From positions 68,934 to 102,182 of the forward strand of contig JAMFSK010000087.1 of the NCBI GenBank assembly GCA_026225235.1: 33,249 bases of DNA, read 5' to 3'. The stretch comes from Burkholderiales bacterium (GTDB lineage: Bacteria > Pseudomonadota > Gammaproteobacteria > Burkholderiales > Burkholderiaceae). Positions 1 to 8,382 of the stretch are shown one piece after another. Position numbers and translations under genes: made by a program. The notes under the pieces are model-generated. The model ran no database searches, was not told where the DNA came from, and saw only the letters and a program-made list of their open reading frames with translations. Every line of letters begins with the position of its first letter. Positions within the stretch are counted from its first letter, which is position 1.

Positions 1-797
1 CCGAGAGCCGAACAGACAAACAACAAAAACACAATCCCGCCGATGACAACACCGCTGCGATAGTCGAGCACGACCCGGATCAGTTGCGGCGCGACGGCTG
101 CGAAGAAGCCCACCACGACAAAGCCGGCGAACCCAGCTACCGCCGCTGGCACGAACACGCCGCGCACCTCGGGCGGCAACGAGATTCGTTGAGGCCTGAC
201 TTTCACCCGCTCCGGAAGCTTGGCCGTTTCCGGGATGTTCCACACGCCGAAAATAGCAACCGCCACCAGAAGCAGATGCACGACATAGGGAATTTGCATC
301 GGCCGCGGCAGGATCTCGACGAGCACGCCGCTCAGCAACGGACCACAACCCAGACCCAACATATTGGAGGCGGTGGCTGCAAGCGTCGCGTGCTTGCGCC
401 ATGCAGGGGGTGCAAGTTCGATTACCGCGACGGTTGCTGTTCCGGTAAAGATGCCGGCGGAGATGCCCGAGAGCAGGCGCCCGAGCATAAGACCCGCTTG
501 ACCATCGCTCAAGAGGAAGGTCACGGCTGACGCTGCGGACGCGCATAGGCCGGCGAGCAACATACGTCGACGGCCAAGCTGGTCCGACCAGTTGCCGACG
601 AGCAGCAGTGCACCTAGCACGCCGAGCGCATAGCAGGCGTAAATCACCGTGATAACGGTGGCCGTGAAACCGTACTGGATTTGATAGTACCGATAGATTG
701 CCGTCGGTAAGGTAGTTCCCATCATGTTGATCAGGAACGCCATGACAACCGCTAAAAAGGCGGTGATCGACTGCCGCCCGGTGGTGCTGGTTTTCAT
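1..797 (-). CDS. MFS transporter, N-terminal 265 residues (runs off the left edge)
   Basis: The minus-strand frame is open from an ATG at 797 to the window edge, so only the N-terminal two thirds of the protein is seen. The translation begins MKTSTTGRQSITAFLAVVMA and shows regularly spaced hydrophobic helices. The loop between helices 2 and 3 reads GNWSDQLGRRRM (about residues 68-79), which is the MFS motif A. An Arg in helix 4 (RLLSGISAG, about 107-115) matches motif B. These are hallmarks of proton-coupled drug or sugar efflux carriers in the inner membrane. The substrate cannot be told from the sequence. It is transcribed away from the MATE gene at 1191, so two efflux-type transporters flank one regulatory gap. 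The C-terminus lies outside the window. Confidence 0.85.
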   Translation of the reverse strand, partial: MKTSTTGRQSITAFLAVVMAFLINMMGTTLPTAIYRYYQIQYGFTATVITVIYACYALGVLGALLLVGNWSDQLGRRRMLLAGLCASAASAVTFLLSDGQAGLMLGRLLSGISAGIFTGTATVAVIELAPPAWRKHATLAATASNMLGLGCGPLLSGVLVEILPRPMQIPYVVHLLLVAVAIFGVWNIPETAKLPERVKVRPQRISLPPEVRGVFVPAAVAGFAGFVVVGFFAAVAPQLIRVVLDYRSGVVIGGIVFLLFVCSAL

Positions 798-1111
798 CGA
801 ACTTTCCCGCGCCTTTCTGAAAGCATATTGAAACTGCCGGCTCGCGGACCTGGCCGTTTGCGATGGGTTTCCATCATACCCAGTTCATCCACCATGCGCT
901 GAGGCCGGCGCAGCGCGAATCCCCGTCGCTCGGGCTCTCGAGGCGTTTCCTGACAGCATAGGCGCCGCAAGCCGTACAGGCGCGTTCGCGACCCCTATCC
1001 GTCATCCCCCATTCTCTGCACCCTCCTCGTGCACCCTAGCCGACGTCACATAAACATGCGTCGATCAATCGCTCTCCAGCCCCGAGCCGGCGCATGACAA
1101 CGGTCTATGGC

Positions 1112-1125
1112 ATGATGGCCATCAT
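1112..1125. promoter_or_regulatory. 14-bp perfect palindrome, candidate operator upstream of the MATE gene
   Basis: The sequence ATGATGGCCATCAT equals its own reverse complement. It ends 65 bases before the MATE start codon, which places it around the expected core promoter. It is a candidate binding site for a dimeric repressor or activator (MarR, TetR or GntR type). No cognate regulator is visible in the window, so the factor is unknown. Confidence 0.4.
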
Positions 1126-1152
1126 TCAAAAATAGCTAAAACCGAGCCTGAT

Positions 1153-1165
1153 ATGCAGCCTGCAT
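1153..1165. promoter_or_regulatory. 13-bp dyad ATGCAG-C-CTGCAT upstream of the MATE gene
   Basis: This is an inverted repeat with 6-bp arms and a one-base centre, 25 bases before the MATE start. With the palindrome at 1112-1125 it makes two dyads 28 bases apart in the leader. It could be a second operator or a small leader hairpin. Confidence 0.3.
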
Positions 1166-1190
1166 CAGTCGAAGACAAAAAGGAAACATC

Positions 1191-2639
1191 ATGACGGGTT
1201 CAGCTCCTGGCACGGGGGACACTCAAGTCGCGCCCGCGACACGGTCACAACGACCCGCCGGGCCTCCCGGCGCGACTACGCTTGAACGCAAGGCTACGGC
1301 CCGGCGGGCGCTCCTCGAAGGTCCGATCCTGAGCACCCTGATCAGGCTGGCCCTCCCAACACTGCTCGTGCTGCTTGCGCAAACCGCGGTGAACGTCGTC
1401 GAGACCTTCTACGTCGGCTTTCTCGGAACCGAATCGCTGGCAGGCGTCGCGCTTGTATTTCCGGTGTTTATGCTGATGATGACCATGTCGGCAGGCGGCA
1501 TTGGCAGTGGCGTCGGGTCCGCCGTTGCACGCGCCTTGGGCTCGGGGAGGCAAGACGATGCAGACGCCCTCGTGCTTCACTCGCTCGTGTTGGCGATAGT
1601 GATCGGCGCGTTGTTCAGCATTGGCGTGATCTGGGCTGGACCTTGGATTTATCACACGCTAGGTGGTCGCGGCGTATCGCTAAGGTCGGCCCTGGTGTAT
1701 TCGAACACCTTGTTTTCTGCGTCGATCGCGGTATGGGTGGTGAACCTGTTGGCGGCAGCCCTCCGGGGCGCGGGTAACGTCAAGCTTCCCGCAATGGTGA
1801 CGCTTTTCGGTGCGTTCATCATGATCCCGGCATCGCCGGCTCTGATCTTCGGCTTCGGACCGATTCCACGGTTGGGCATCGCAGGCGCAGGCCTTGCTTT
1901 CGCTGTCTATTACGGGGTCGCGGTGTTGATTCTCCTGCGCTACCTGATATCGGGTCGCTCGGAGCTCAGGCTCAAGTGGGCTCGCCCGCAACGCCGTCTC
2001 TTTACCGACATCCTGAAAGTCGGTGCGCCCTCGGCGCTCAATACCGTGCAGACCAACCTGACCGTCATCCTGATCACGGGCACAGTGGGCTCGTTCGGGA
2101 TCAGCGCACTCGCGGGGTATGGAATTGCTTCGCGCCTCGACTACGTGATGATTCCGATTTTATTCGGCCTCTCCTCGGGGGTCCTCACCATGGTTGGCGT
2201 CAACGTAGGCGCCGGGCAAATGGAACGCGCAAAGCGCATCGCACGGATCGCGGCCGGCGCGGGTTTCGCCCTTGCAGAATGCATCGGAGTGCTGGCTGCG
2301 GCGGCGCCGCTCACGTGGCTGCACCTGTTTAGCCGCGATCCCGCCGTGCTTGATCAAGGCGTTACCTACTTGCGGATCGTTGCGCCGGCCTACGGCCTGC
2401 TTGGCGTCGCGTTTGTCGTCTCCTTCGCCGCGCAGGGCGCAGGCCACGTCAAGTGGCCCTTCATCGGCAACAGCGTACGCATGGTCGTTGCCGCCGGACT
2501 CGGGTGGATCGCAGTGAAGTCGATGGGCGCCGGCATGACCGGACTGGCGTTTATCATTGCCGCGTCCCTAGCCACTTATGCATTGATTGCGAGCATCGCC
2601 ATGATTTCGCCCGCCGTGTGGCGCGAAAATCGCCCGTGA
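1191..2639 (+). CDS. MATE family multidrug/toxin efflux transporter
   Basis: The gene encodes 482 residues. The start is supported by AAGGA at 1180-1184, six bases before the ATG. After a roughly 40-residue hydrophilic N-terminus rich in Pro, Ala and Arg come about twelve hydrophobic segments in two similar halves, the usual MATE arrangement. Typical family stretches are visible: LIRLALPTLLVLLAQTAVNVVETFYVGFLG at the first helix (quoted ends only: LIRLALP, YVGFLG), RGAGNVKLP in the first half and QGAGHVKWPF in the second half. MATE proteins exchange Na+ or H+ for cationic drugs or metabolites across the inner membrane. The N-terminal extension is longer than in NorM-type proteins. The gene stands alone, with its neighbours divergent upstream and convergent downstream. 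Substrate unknown. Confidence 0.9.
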   Translation: MTGSAPGTGDTQVAPATRSQRPAGPPGATTLERKATARRALLEGPILSTLIRLALPTLLVLLAQTAVNVVETFYVGFLGTESLAGVALVFPVFMLMMTMSAGGIGSGVGSAVARALGSGRQDDADALVLHSLVLAIVIGALFSIGVIWAGPWIYHTLGGRGVSLRSALVYSNTLFSASIAVWVVNLLAAALRGAGNVKLPAMVTLFGAFIMIPASPALIFGFGPIPRLGIAGAGLAFAVYYGVAVLILLRYLISGRSELRLKWARPQRRLFTDILKVGAPSALNTVQTNLTVILITGTVGSFGISALAGYGIASRLDYVMIPILFGLSSGVLTMVGVNVGAGQMERAKRIARIAAGAGFALAECIGVLAAAAPLTWLHLFSRDPAVLDQGVTYLRIVAPAYGLLGVAFVVSFAAQGAGHVKWPFIGNSVRMVVAAGLGWIAVKSMGAGMTGLAFIIAASLATYALIASIAMISPAVWRENRP

Positions 2640-2706
2640 TCGGTACGCGCCGGGCGTCTGACCTTTAACGCAAGCATCTAAGCCAAAGCGCCCTGCACTG
2701 CCACAA

Positions 2707-5700
2707 CTAAGCCGCCACACGGGGCCACTCCAAGGGGCTTGCCATCAGGCCTTCCATCTCTTCCGGCGTAACGGGCTTGCTGTAGTAATACCCCTGGATC
2801 TCGTTGCAGCCGTTGTCGCGCAGAAACTGCAACTGACAGGCAGTCTCGACGCCCTCGGCAATCACCTTCAGGTCCAGTTGCCGTCCGAGCACGATGATGG
2901 CGGTAGCGATCGCGCGATCATTCTCACCGGCCAGCAAGCCGCGCACGAACGATTGATCGATCTTGAGACGTTCGATAGGAAAGTGCTTCAACGCACTCAA
3001 GCTCGAATAACCAGTGCCGAAATCGTCGATCGACAATCTCACGCCCATTGCACGCAGCTCGGTCATGGTCGCGATGGCGCTGTCCAGGTCTTGCATGATG
3101 GCGCTTTCGGTGAGTTCGAGTTCAAGGTACTTTGCGTCGAGCCCACTCGCAGCCAATGCTTGAGCGACCTGCCCGGTCAGGTCCTTTTGCAGGAACTGCC
3201 GCGCGGAGACATTCACCGCCACGGTCACGGGCGGCAAGCCCCGCTCCTGCCACGCTTTGTTCTGGCGGCAAGCCTCATGCAGCACCCACTCTCCGATCGG
3301 CACGATAAGCCCCGTCTCCTCGGCGAGCGGAATAAAGGACGCCGGAGAAATCGGACCGTCGACCGGATGATCCCAGCGCAAGAGCGCCTCTACGCCGAAG
3401 ATTCGCTCACGCCGCAAATCGACCTGCGGTTGATACACAAGCCGCAATTCGTTGCGAGGAAGCGCCTGGCGCAACTGCTCCTGCAGGCGTAGCCGCTCTC
3501 GCACCATGACGCTCATTTCGGCCGTGTAAAGCCGGTACCCGTTGCGGCCCATCTCTTTCGCGCGGTACATCGCCGCATCCGCGTTCATCAGGAGCGTCTC
3601 GGCATCCGCGCCGTCAGCGGGATAGACCGCGACGCCCATGCTGCATGTCACCTGATAGTCCTGGCCGCCCAGATCGACCGGTTCGACGATCGCATGACGC
3701 ATTCTTTCGATCATCGCGGTTGCATCGCAGCGATCGTCGTTGCTCTCGGTCAACACGATCACAAATTCGTCTCCGCCGAGGCGCACCACCGTATCGGTCG
3801 ATCGCACGCACGCGACCATCCGGTTGGCGACGACCTTGAGTAGCTCGTCGCCCGCGCGATGCCCGAGGCTGTCGTTGATCAGCTTGAACTTGTCGAGATC
3901 GACAAACACGACCGTGACTCGACATCCCGCGCGCCTTGCCTGCGTCAGCGCATGACTCAGACGATCCGACAACTGGCTTCGATTGGGCAGCCCGGTCAGC
4001 GCATCGTGAAGCGCCATATGATGAATGCGCTCTTCCGCCTGGCTTCGCTCGATCGCGATACCCGCAATACGGGTCGCAACAGCAATTGACTGTGTCTCGC
4101 TCGAAGTGGGTCCGCGCGACTCGCGCAACAGAAAAGTCAGCGTACCCAGCGCTGTGCCACCGTGCGACATGATCGGCAACGCCCAGCAAGCCTTGAAATC
4201 TGTCAGCCCCGCGCGCTTTTGCTGTTCGTGAAAGCGGGCGTCCCCCGCAATGTCGAGCACAATGACCGCCTGGTGCGAGTGCAGCGCCATGCCGCTCGGC
4301 CCCACCTCGGGTCCGAGGAGGGCATGGTCCATATACTCGACGAAGTTTCGAGGCATGTTGGGCGCGGCCCCCACCTCAAGATAGCGACCGTCGCCGGAGC
4401 GTAACAGCGCCGCGCACAAGCTCCCCGCAACCTGGCTCTCGAGCAACTGCGTCATGCAGATCAACACGTCTGTCAAAGGCGTGCGCGTCGCGATCATTTC
4501 AAGGACACGATTCTGTTCGGCACGCCGCGTGTCGGCACGCTTTCTCGAGGTGATGTCGCGCATGATCGCCACCACGCCGCCGTCAACCGGCACGACCTGG
4601 CGATGAATCCAGAGCGTAGGCAGCCCTGCCCGGTCATGCAGCCATTCACTTTCCTCGATCGACCCTGTCAGCCCGACACTGACAAAGCGGTCGAACATGC
4701 CATTGTTGCGACACTGTGGAAACACGGCCGCCAGCGCCTGACCGATCAACAGGTCGCGATTCATCCCTGAGAGTTCGGCGCCCCTGCGATTCGTATCCTG
4801 CAGTACGAAGTCGACAATGCGCCCGTTCGGATCCAGCTCGCTTCGAAAGACGAAGAAGGCGTCCAGGCTCGCTTCCGAGGCCGCGTAGTAGGTCTGCTGA
4901 ATCTGCCTGGCCTGCCGGCGGCTCGCGGCGAGTTGCCAGCTCGAGCGGCCCAGCACGAACGCCAATATGATCACCACGACACTGCCGAGCGACGCCCATG
5001 CAATATCGTCCCGACGGTGCCGCCGAAACCCGGCGAGTTGGTCATCCTCGCTGATACCCACGATGGCGACCAGCGGAAAGCCGTGCAGCGGACGCAAGTT
5101 CGTATAACGGCGCACACCCGCATCCCACGAGTGGGCGACGGCGACATTCGGCAACGCCCCGTCGACTTCGCGATCCACCGTCGTCGCCAGCATTTCGCCC
5201 CATGAGATCCGCTCGCCGATCCGCTTGGCCCGTACGACGCCGTCAGTGCCCAGCAAGGCAAGCATGCCGGTGTCGCCCATGCGCGAGTGGTCATAGCTGC
5301 TCGTGAAATAGCCGGGATCGACAAATAGCATGACGATACCGCCGAAGTTTCCATGCGCGTCTCTCAGGCGCCGGCTGAAAATCAATCCTGGCGCTCCCGC
5401 CCGGTCAGCGTTCGTGACCTGACTGACAAGGGGCATAGGGCTATCGTCGAGACGGTCACGCTGCGCCTTGAAGAAAGACTCGTTGGCAACGAAAGCAAAG
5501 GGCTGCTGACCGATCGCCGCCCGGATGTGTCCGTCCGGCCCGGAGATCGCAATCTGAAACACGATGGGCGAAGGCAACAGGCCCTGGTCATGCAGGTAGA
5601 AGAGGCCCGCGTCGCCGCTCATTTCATAGGCGTACTTCACGGTCTTCAGCGTCTGGTCGATGGCCACCAGATTGCGCGCCATCTGCGCTTCGTAGGTGTC

Positions 5701-5943
5701 CGCCAGTTCACGACTCAATTCTGCCGCCGCGCCCCGGGCAACCGCGTTTTCGACCGCCATCAGATGAATCAGCGCGGCCCACCCCAACAGCAGCATGAGC
5801 ACCGCGAAGACGGGAACCAATACATACGCTTCGAGCAGCCGCCTCATCACGGTGCGAAGCACGACGCGCAGCTTACCGAGACCGCCGATGTAATCGACGG
5901 TCTCGGTACAGGTACTGGAACGCTGTTGTTGAAGAATTCGCAT
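2707..5943 (-). CDS. Membrane-bound GGDEF/EAL cyclic-di-GMP enzyme with periplasmic sensor, PAS and GAF domains
   Basis: The chosen ATG at 5943 gives 1078 residues. An in-frame ATG at 5994 would overlap the upstream gene, so I prefer 5943, 16 bases after that gene's stop; its ribosome site is weak. Domain order by approximate residue: TM1 36-63; a long periplasmic Cache-like sensor 64-310; TM2 314-333; PAS 353-468; GAF 478-633; GGDEF 640-800; EAL 830-1070. The cyclase motif is intact (RLGGDEF near 723) with an RSTD inhibitory I-site five residues before it. The phosphodiesterase part keeps EALLRW, IDDFGTGYSSL, KIDQSFV and IAEGVE. Both activities therefore look possible. It is last in an operon after a porin and a periplasmic binding protein, so the sensor may read a periplasmic signal linked to them. 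Confidence 0.92.
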   Translation of the reverse strand: MRILQQQRSSTCTETVDYIGGLGKLRVVLRTVMRRLLEAYVLVPVFAVLMLLLGWAALIHLMAVENAVARGAAAELSRELADTYEAQMARNLVAIDQTLKTVKYAYEMSGDAGLFYLHDQGLLPSPIVFQIAISGPDGHIRAAIGQQPFAFVANESFFKAQRDRLDDSPMPLVSQVTNADRAGAPGLIFSRRLRDAHGNFGGIVMLFVDPGYFTSSYDHSRMGDTGMLALLGTDGVVRAKRIGERISWGEMLATTVDREVDGALPNVAVAHSWDAGVRRYTNLRPLHGFPLVAIVGISEDDQLAGFRRHRRDDIAWASLGSVVVIILAFVLGRSSWQLAASRRQARQIQQTYYAASEASLDAFFVFRSELDPNGRIVDFVLQDTNRRGAELSGMNRDLLIGQALAAVFPQCRNNGMFDRFVSVGLTGSIEESEWLHDRAGLPTLWIHRQVVPVDGGVVAIMRDITSRKRADTRRAEQNRVLEMIATRTPLTDVLICMTQLLESQVAGSLCAALLRSGDGRYLEVGAAPNMPRNFVEYMDHALLGPEVGPSGMALHSHQAVIVLDIAGDARFHEQQKRAGLTDFKACWALPIMSHGGTALGTLTFLLRESRGPTSSETQSIAVATRIAGIAIERSQAEERIHHMALHDALTGLPNRSQLSDRLSHALTQARRAGCRVTVVFVDLDKFKLINDSLGHRAGDELLKVVANRMVACVRSTDTVVRLGGDEFVIVLTESNDDRCDATAMIERMRHAIVEPVDLGGQDYQVTCSMGVAVYPADGADAETLLMNADAAMYRAKEMGRNGYRLYTAEMSVMVRERLRLQEQLRQALPRNELRLVYQPQVDLRRERIFGVEALLRWDHPVDGPISPASFIPLAEETGLIVPIGEWVLHEACRQNKAWQERGLPPVTVAVNVSARQFLQKDLTGQVAQALAASGLDAKYLELELTESAIMQDLDSAIATMTELRAMGVRLSIDDFGTGYSSLSALKHFPIERLKIDQSFVRGLLAGENDRAIATAIIVLGRQLDLKVIAEGVETACQLQFLRDNGCNEIQGYYYSKPVTPEEMEGLMASPLEWPRVAA

Positions 5944-5959
5944 GTGCTTGGCCCGTTGA

Positions 5960-6397
5960 CTAGTGAAGCACCAGCACAGTCTTGACCCGTGCATCTACAT
6001 CCCCTTTGTCGATATAACCGATCGAATTGGGCATCGTGGCGAGCACCTTCTTCACAGCCGCCGCATCGGGCACTTCGCGCGGTGGTTGGCCCTGCCCGGT
6101 GAAAATCAGCTTCGACCAGTACGACTTCAATTGCGGGGCAGTTTTGCCTGTCACCTTTTGATAGAAATCAGTACGGCTCGCCGTGACTTCGGACTGGTCG
6201 ATCGGCACGGCTTCTCCTCCGCCGGGAAAGTAACTTGTGCGGCCCAGATAGATATCGGCGACCTGGGTCGCGGTGAGCTCAGAAAGCGGATTGGCCGCGG
6301 CCACCACCACCACGAGTTCAGCCGTCGCCGGGAAGGCGACCAGCCCCAACATCAGTCCGACGATGGCCGCTTTCACCGGATGCGAAAAGGTGAACAT
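5960..6397 (-). CDS. Small periplasmic PstS-like binding protein
   Basis: The gene encodes about 145 residues with a clear Sec signal peptide (hydrophobic core, then FPATA before the mature start ELVVV). The mature part resembles the short single-domain PBP-like proteins annotated as phosphate ABC transporter substrate-binding proteins: LTATQVADIYLGR near the start, DQSEVTASRTDFYQKVTG in the middle, and MPNSIGYIDKG near the end. It is far shorter than true PstS (about 340 residues), and no pst permease or ATPase genes are nearby, so a phosphate-transport role is doubtful. The start chosen has GAGGG six bases upstream. An ATG at 6409 would overlap the porin stop as ATGA but has no ribosome site. 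It sits between a porin and a c-di-GMP sensor protein in one operon, which suggests a sensory or accessory role. Confidence 0.75.
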   Translation of the reverse strand: MFTFSHPVKAAIVGLMLGLVAFPATAELVVVVAAANPLSELTATQVADIYLGRTSYFPGGGEAVPIDQSEVTASRTDFYQKVTGKTAPQLKSYWSKLIFTGQGQPPREVPDAAAVKKVLATMPNSIGYIDKGDVDARVKTVLVLH

Positions 6398-6408
6398 GGG
6401 GGCCCTCA

Positions 6409-7542
6409 TCAGAAGACGAAGTCGAGTGTGGCGCTGAGCACATTCGCCCCGCCGCCCAACTCGAACGTCGGCTGGATGTTCGTGAAGTCGCCGATCGATC
6501 CCGTCGACAGCGAGACATGATCAAACTGGACCTTGAGGTCCATATTCGTCAAGAAGTCCCAGCGCACACCAGCCGACACATCGCGCTGCCCGAGGTTGGG
6601 GTTGCGAAACACGGTCGCGTGGCTGAGAGAGTGCGATTGAGCGTACGTGACGTAGGGGGTGAACTTTGCAAGCCGGTATCCCGCGGTCACGTAACCGCTG
6701 AGGTAACCCGGCGTGATCTCATCCACGGTGACGCGTGCGAGCTCTCCCTGAACGAACCAGACTCCCGCGTCATAAGCGATGGCCGCGCTATAGATATTGA
6801 CCGGCTGCTTGGTCGGCAGGAGTGCGAGTTTCACGTCCCCGTGTAGCAGGCCCCCACGTACCGTCAGGTCGCGGTACTCGACCGTGTCGAAGATACCCAC
6901 GATGCCCGTGCCCGTGGCTTTCCACATACCGGGATTGACGTGAAAGTCGCTGTAGCCATACAGGATGCGCAAGGTGTCGGCCACTTCGCCAAAACGCAGC
7001 CGATATGACAAGTCGGCCCCGTCGCTATTGGTAATCGGGTCGGTGCTATAGACCTCGATCGGCACCCGCACCCAAGGGGTGGCATAGCCCACTTCCCGGT
7101 AGTCGGAATCCAGGAAGGTCGGCAATTCGATACGTCCCACGCGCACGCTCAAGTCAGGGGTAATCGCGTACTTGAAGTTTGCCCACTCGACATGCGGCGA
7201 GAACGTGTTGTCGTACTGATGGTCTGAGACGACCTGGACCACAGCCGACAGGCTGTTGGTAAAGCGCGCGGTCAGTTGCACACCGAACTTGGTATCGTCG
7301 GCGAAGTCCAAGTCCCGGCTATGACCTGCCCCGTTCGGCTCGAAAGCGGTGCTCGTGTAGTCAGCTGTGTCCAGGCTTGAATGGGTCATCCCAAGCGTGC
7401 CAAAGCCGCTGAGCGAGAACATGTTCCAGAAACTCGCAGCGGTGCCGAGCCCATCCGCACGCGCCAATGGCGGCGTACAGGTTAAGGCTGTCAGTGCTGC
7501 TATGCCGAGCAGGTGCTTTCTAGTCGGAGAACGTTTCGGCAT
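6409..7542 (-). CDS. Outer-membrane porin-like beta-barrel protein
   Basis: From the ATG at 7542 the product has 377 residues. A Sec signal (MPKRSPTRKHLLGIAALTAL, then PPLARA before DGLG) precedes alternating amphipathic strands typical of a barrel, and the protein ends in DFVF, the aromatic C-terminal residue used by the BAM machinery. The opening FSLSGFGTLGMTHSS is porin-like. The open frame extends to a TTG at 7578, but the signal peptide reads best from the ATG. It is the first gene of an operon with the PBP-like protein (stop next to its start) and the GGDEF/EAL protein. I cannot assign it to a named porin family or substrate. Confidence 0.78.
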   Translation of the reverse strand: MPKRSPTRKHLLGIAALTALTCTPPLARADGLGTAASFWNMFSLSGFGTLGMTHSSLDTADYTSTAFEPNGAGHSRDLDFADDTKFGVQLTARFTNSLSAVVQVVSDHQYDNTFSPHVEWANFKYAITPDLSVRVGRIELPTFLDSDYREVGYATPWVRVPIEVYSTDPITNSDGADLSYRLRFGEVADTLRILYGYSDFHVNPGMWKATGTGIVGIFDTVEYRDLTVRGGLLHGDVKLALLPTKQPVNIYSAAIAYDAGVWFVQGELARVTVDEITPGYLSGYVTAGYRLAKFTPYVTYAQSHSLSHATVFRNPNLGQRDVSAGVRWDFLTNMDLKVQFDHVSLSTGSIGDFTNIQPTFELGGGANVLSATLDFVF

Positions 7543-7695
7543 GACCTTCGAAATGGACAAGAACCGGTGCACTGCCAAACGCAGTCACTCCCCGGTGGTG
7601 GAACGACCCACCCAGCTTCCATATCGGCGTTTACGACAAAATCTTGATCCCTATCGACCGACGCACTCGCAAATCCCGCTCGCAGTGAAAATGTG

Positions 7696-7718
7696 TCGTT
7701 TACTTAAAACGATCGTTT
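7696..7718. promoter_or_regulatory. Stacked half-sites TCGTTT / AAACGA / TCGTTT, candidate operator
   Basis: TCGTTT (7696-7701), a five-base spacer and AAACGA (7707-7712) form one inverted repeat. The second arm runs straight into TCGTTT (7713-7718), so AAACGATCGTTT (7707-7718) is a perfect 12-bp palindrome. Three half-sites in 23 bases suggest cooperative binding by a TetR-like or similar dimer. It lies about 155 bases upstream of the porin start and 240 upstream of the rightward gene. The regulator is unknown. Confidence 0.45.
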
Positions 7719-7855
7719 GATGGATTTTGATCGTATGTTTTTGGAGCACCGCCCGCTATCAATCGAGTGAGAACCTTGGCGTGAGGCGGCATTTATAAAC
7801 GCCAATCCATCTTGTATAAAAGCATCGATAAATCGCAGTTCCCGACGGTCAAAGC

Positions 7856-7884
7856 TTGACGTTATGGTTTTGAAGCCAAATGAT
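7856..7884 (+). promoter_or_regulatory. Candidate sigma-70 promoter (TTGACG, 17-base spacer, AATGAT)
   Basis: TTGACG at 7856-7861 matches five of six -35 bases. AATGAT at 7879-7884 matches four of six -10 bases with ideal 17-base spacing. It would start transcription about 70 bases before the ATG at 7959. No experimental support is available. Confidence 0.35.
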
Positions 7885-7958
7885 CCCCGACTACCTTATT
7901 CGCGGCCCGACGCGCTGATTTCCAAAAGCCATTCAACTCAAAATACGAAGTTCACTTC

Positions 7959-8339
7959 ATGAATAGCATTCGATCTGTTTTTCAGTATCGTTTTATTGCG
8001 ATCGGTTTGGGCGTGTTCGCGGTCGTGGGCGTGCCAGCGCATGCAGAGTTGTCTCCGGGAATCGAAGACGCAACAAAGGCGGCCAATCCGGCGATGACCG
8101 AAGCGGGCACAGCACCTCAGATAGGTGCAACGACGCAAGTCCCGGCGGCACAGGCTAGCACCGCGCCGCCGGCAAAGGGCGATGAAGTCGAGTCTGAAGA
8201 AGTGACCGGGTCATTGATCCGTCAGCACCACCATGTGCGCCATGTGGATGTGACGTTGATCACCCCGGACCAGGCCGCGCAGGAAGGCGATCGCCAGCTC
8301 AGTGACACGCTCGGTCACATGCCTGAACGGCCCCATTAA
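7959..8339 (+). CDS. Small secreted protein resembling the N-terminus of a TonB-dependent receptor
   Basis: The gene encodes 126 residues. A Sec signal peptide (hydrophobic FIAIGLGVFAVVGV, then PAHA before ELSP) is followed by an Ala/Thr/Pro-rich low-complexity linker. Then comes EEVTGSLIRQHHHVRHVDVT (residues about 78-97) and ITPDQAAQEGDRQLSDTLGHMP. The order 'VTGS-IR, v-vITpdqa-qeG-r-l-DtL--mP' is what the TonB box and first plug strand of TonB-dependent receptors look like. However, the protein stops after PERPH, before any plug or barrel. The frames beyond the stop do not continue a receptor. It could be a truncated receptor remnant or a genuine small periplasmic protein with a His cluster (HHHVRH). 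A modest GAAG lies nine bases before the ATG. Confidence 0.5.
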   Translation: MNSIRSVFQYRFIAIGLGVFAVVGVPAHAELSPGIEDATKAANPAMTEAGTAPQIGATTQVPAAQASTAPPAKGDEVESEEVTGSLIRQHHHVRHVDVTLITPDQAAQEGDRQLSDTLGHMPERPH

Positions 8340-8382
8340 ACAGACTGCGTACGCGTTGCTCCCGGCGTCGCCCGGGCGAGCT

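Larger units (their letters stand above)
798..1190. other. Intergenic regulatory gap between divergent MFS and MATE transporter genes
   Basis: This 393-base stretch holds no convincing gene. It must contain the promoters for the MFS gene (leftward) and the MATE gene (rightward). The half nearest the MATE gene is more AT-rich and carries two perfect short dyads (listed separately). No regulator gene lies in the gap. Confidence 0.6.
7543..7958. other. AT-rich divergent promoter region between the porin operon and a small secreted protein
   Basis: This gap of about 416 bases is clearly more AT-rich than its neighbours and contains no gene I can support. It serves two divergent units. It holds a cluster of TCGTTT/AAACGA half-sites (7696-7718) and a plausible sigma-70 promoter (7856-7884). 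An imperfect 16-bp dyad, GGCATTTATAAACGCC, lies at about 7788-7803. Confidence 0.6.

Noticed and set aside
2640..2706. Terminator between the convergent MATE and GGDEF/EAL genes.
   Set aside because: No stem followed by a T-run is visible in this short gap.
5944..5994. Longer start for the GGDEF/EAL protein at 5994.
   Set aside because: It would overlap the upstream binding-protein gene and adds a non-hydrophobic, Cys-rich stretch not expected in the family.
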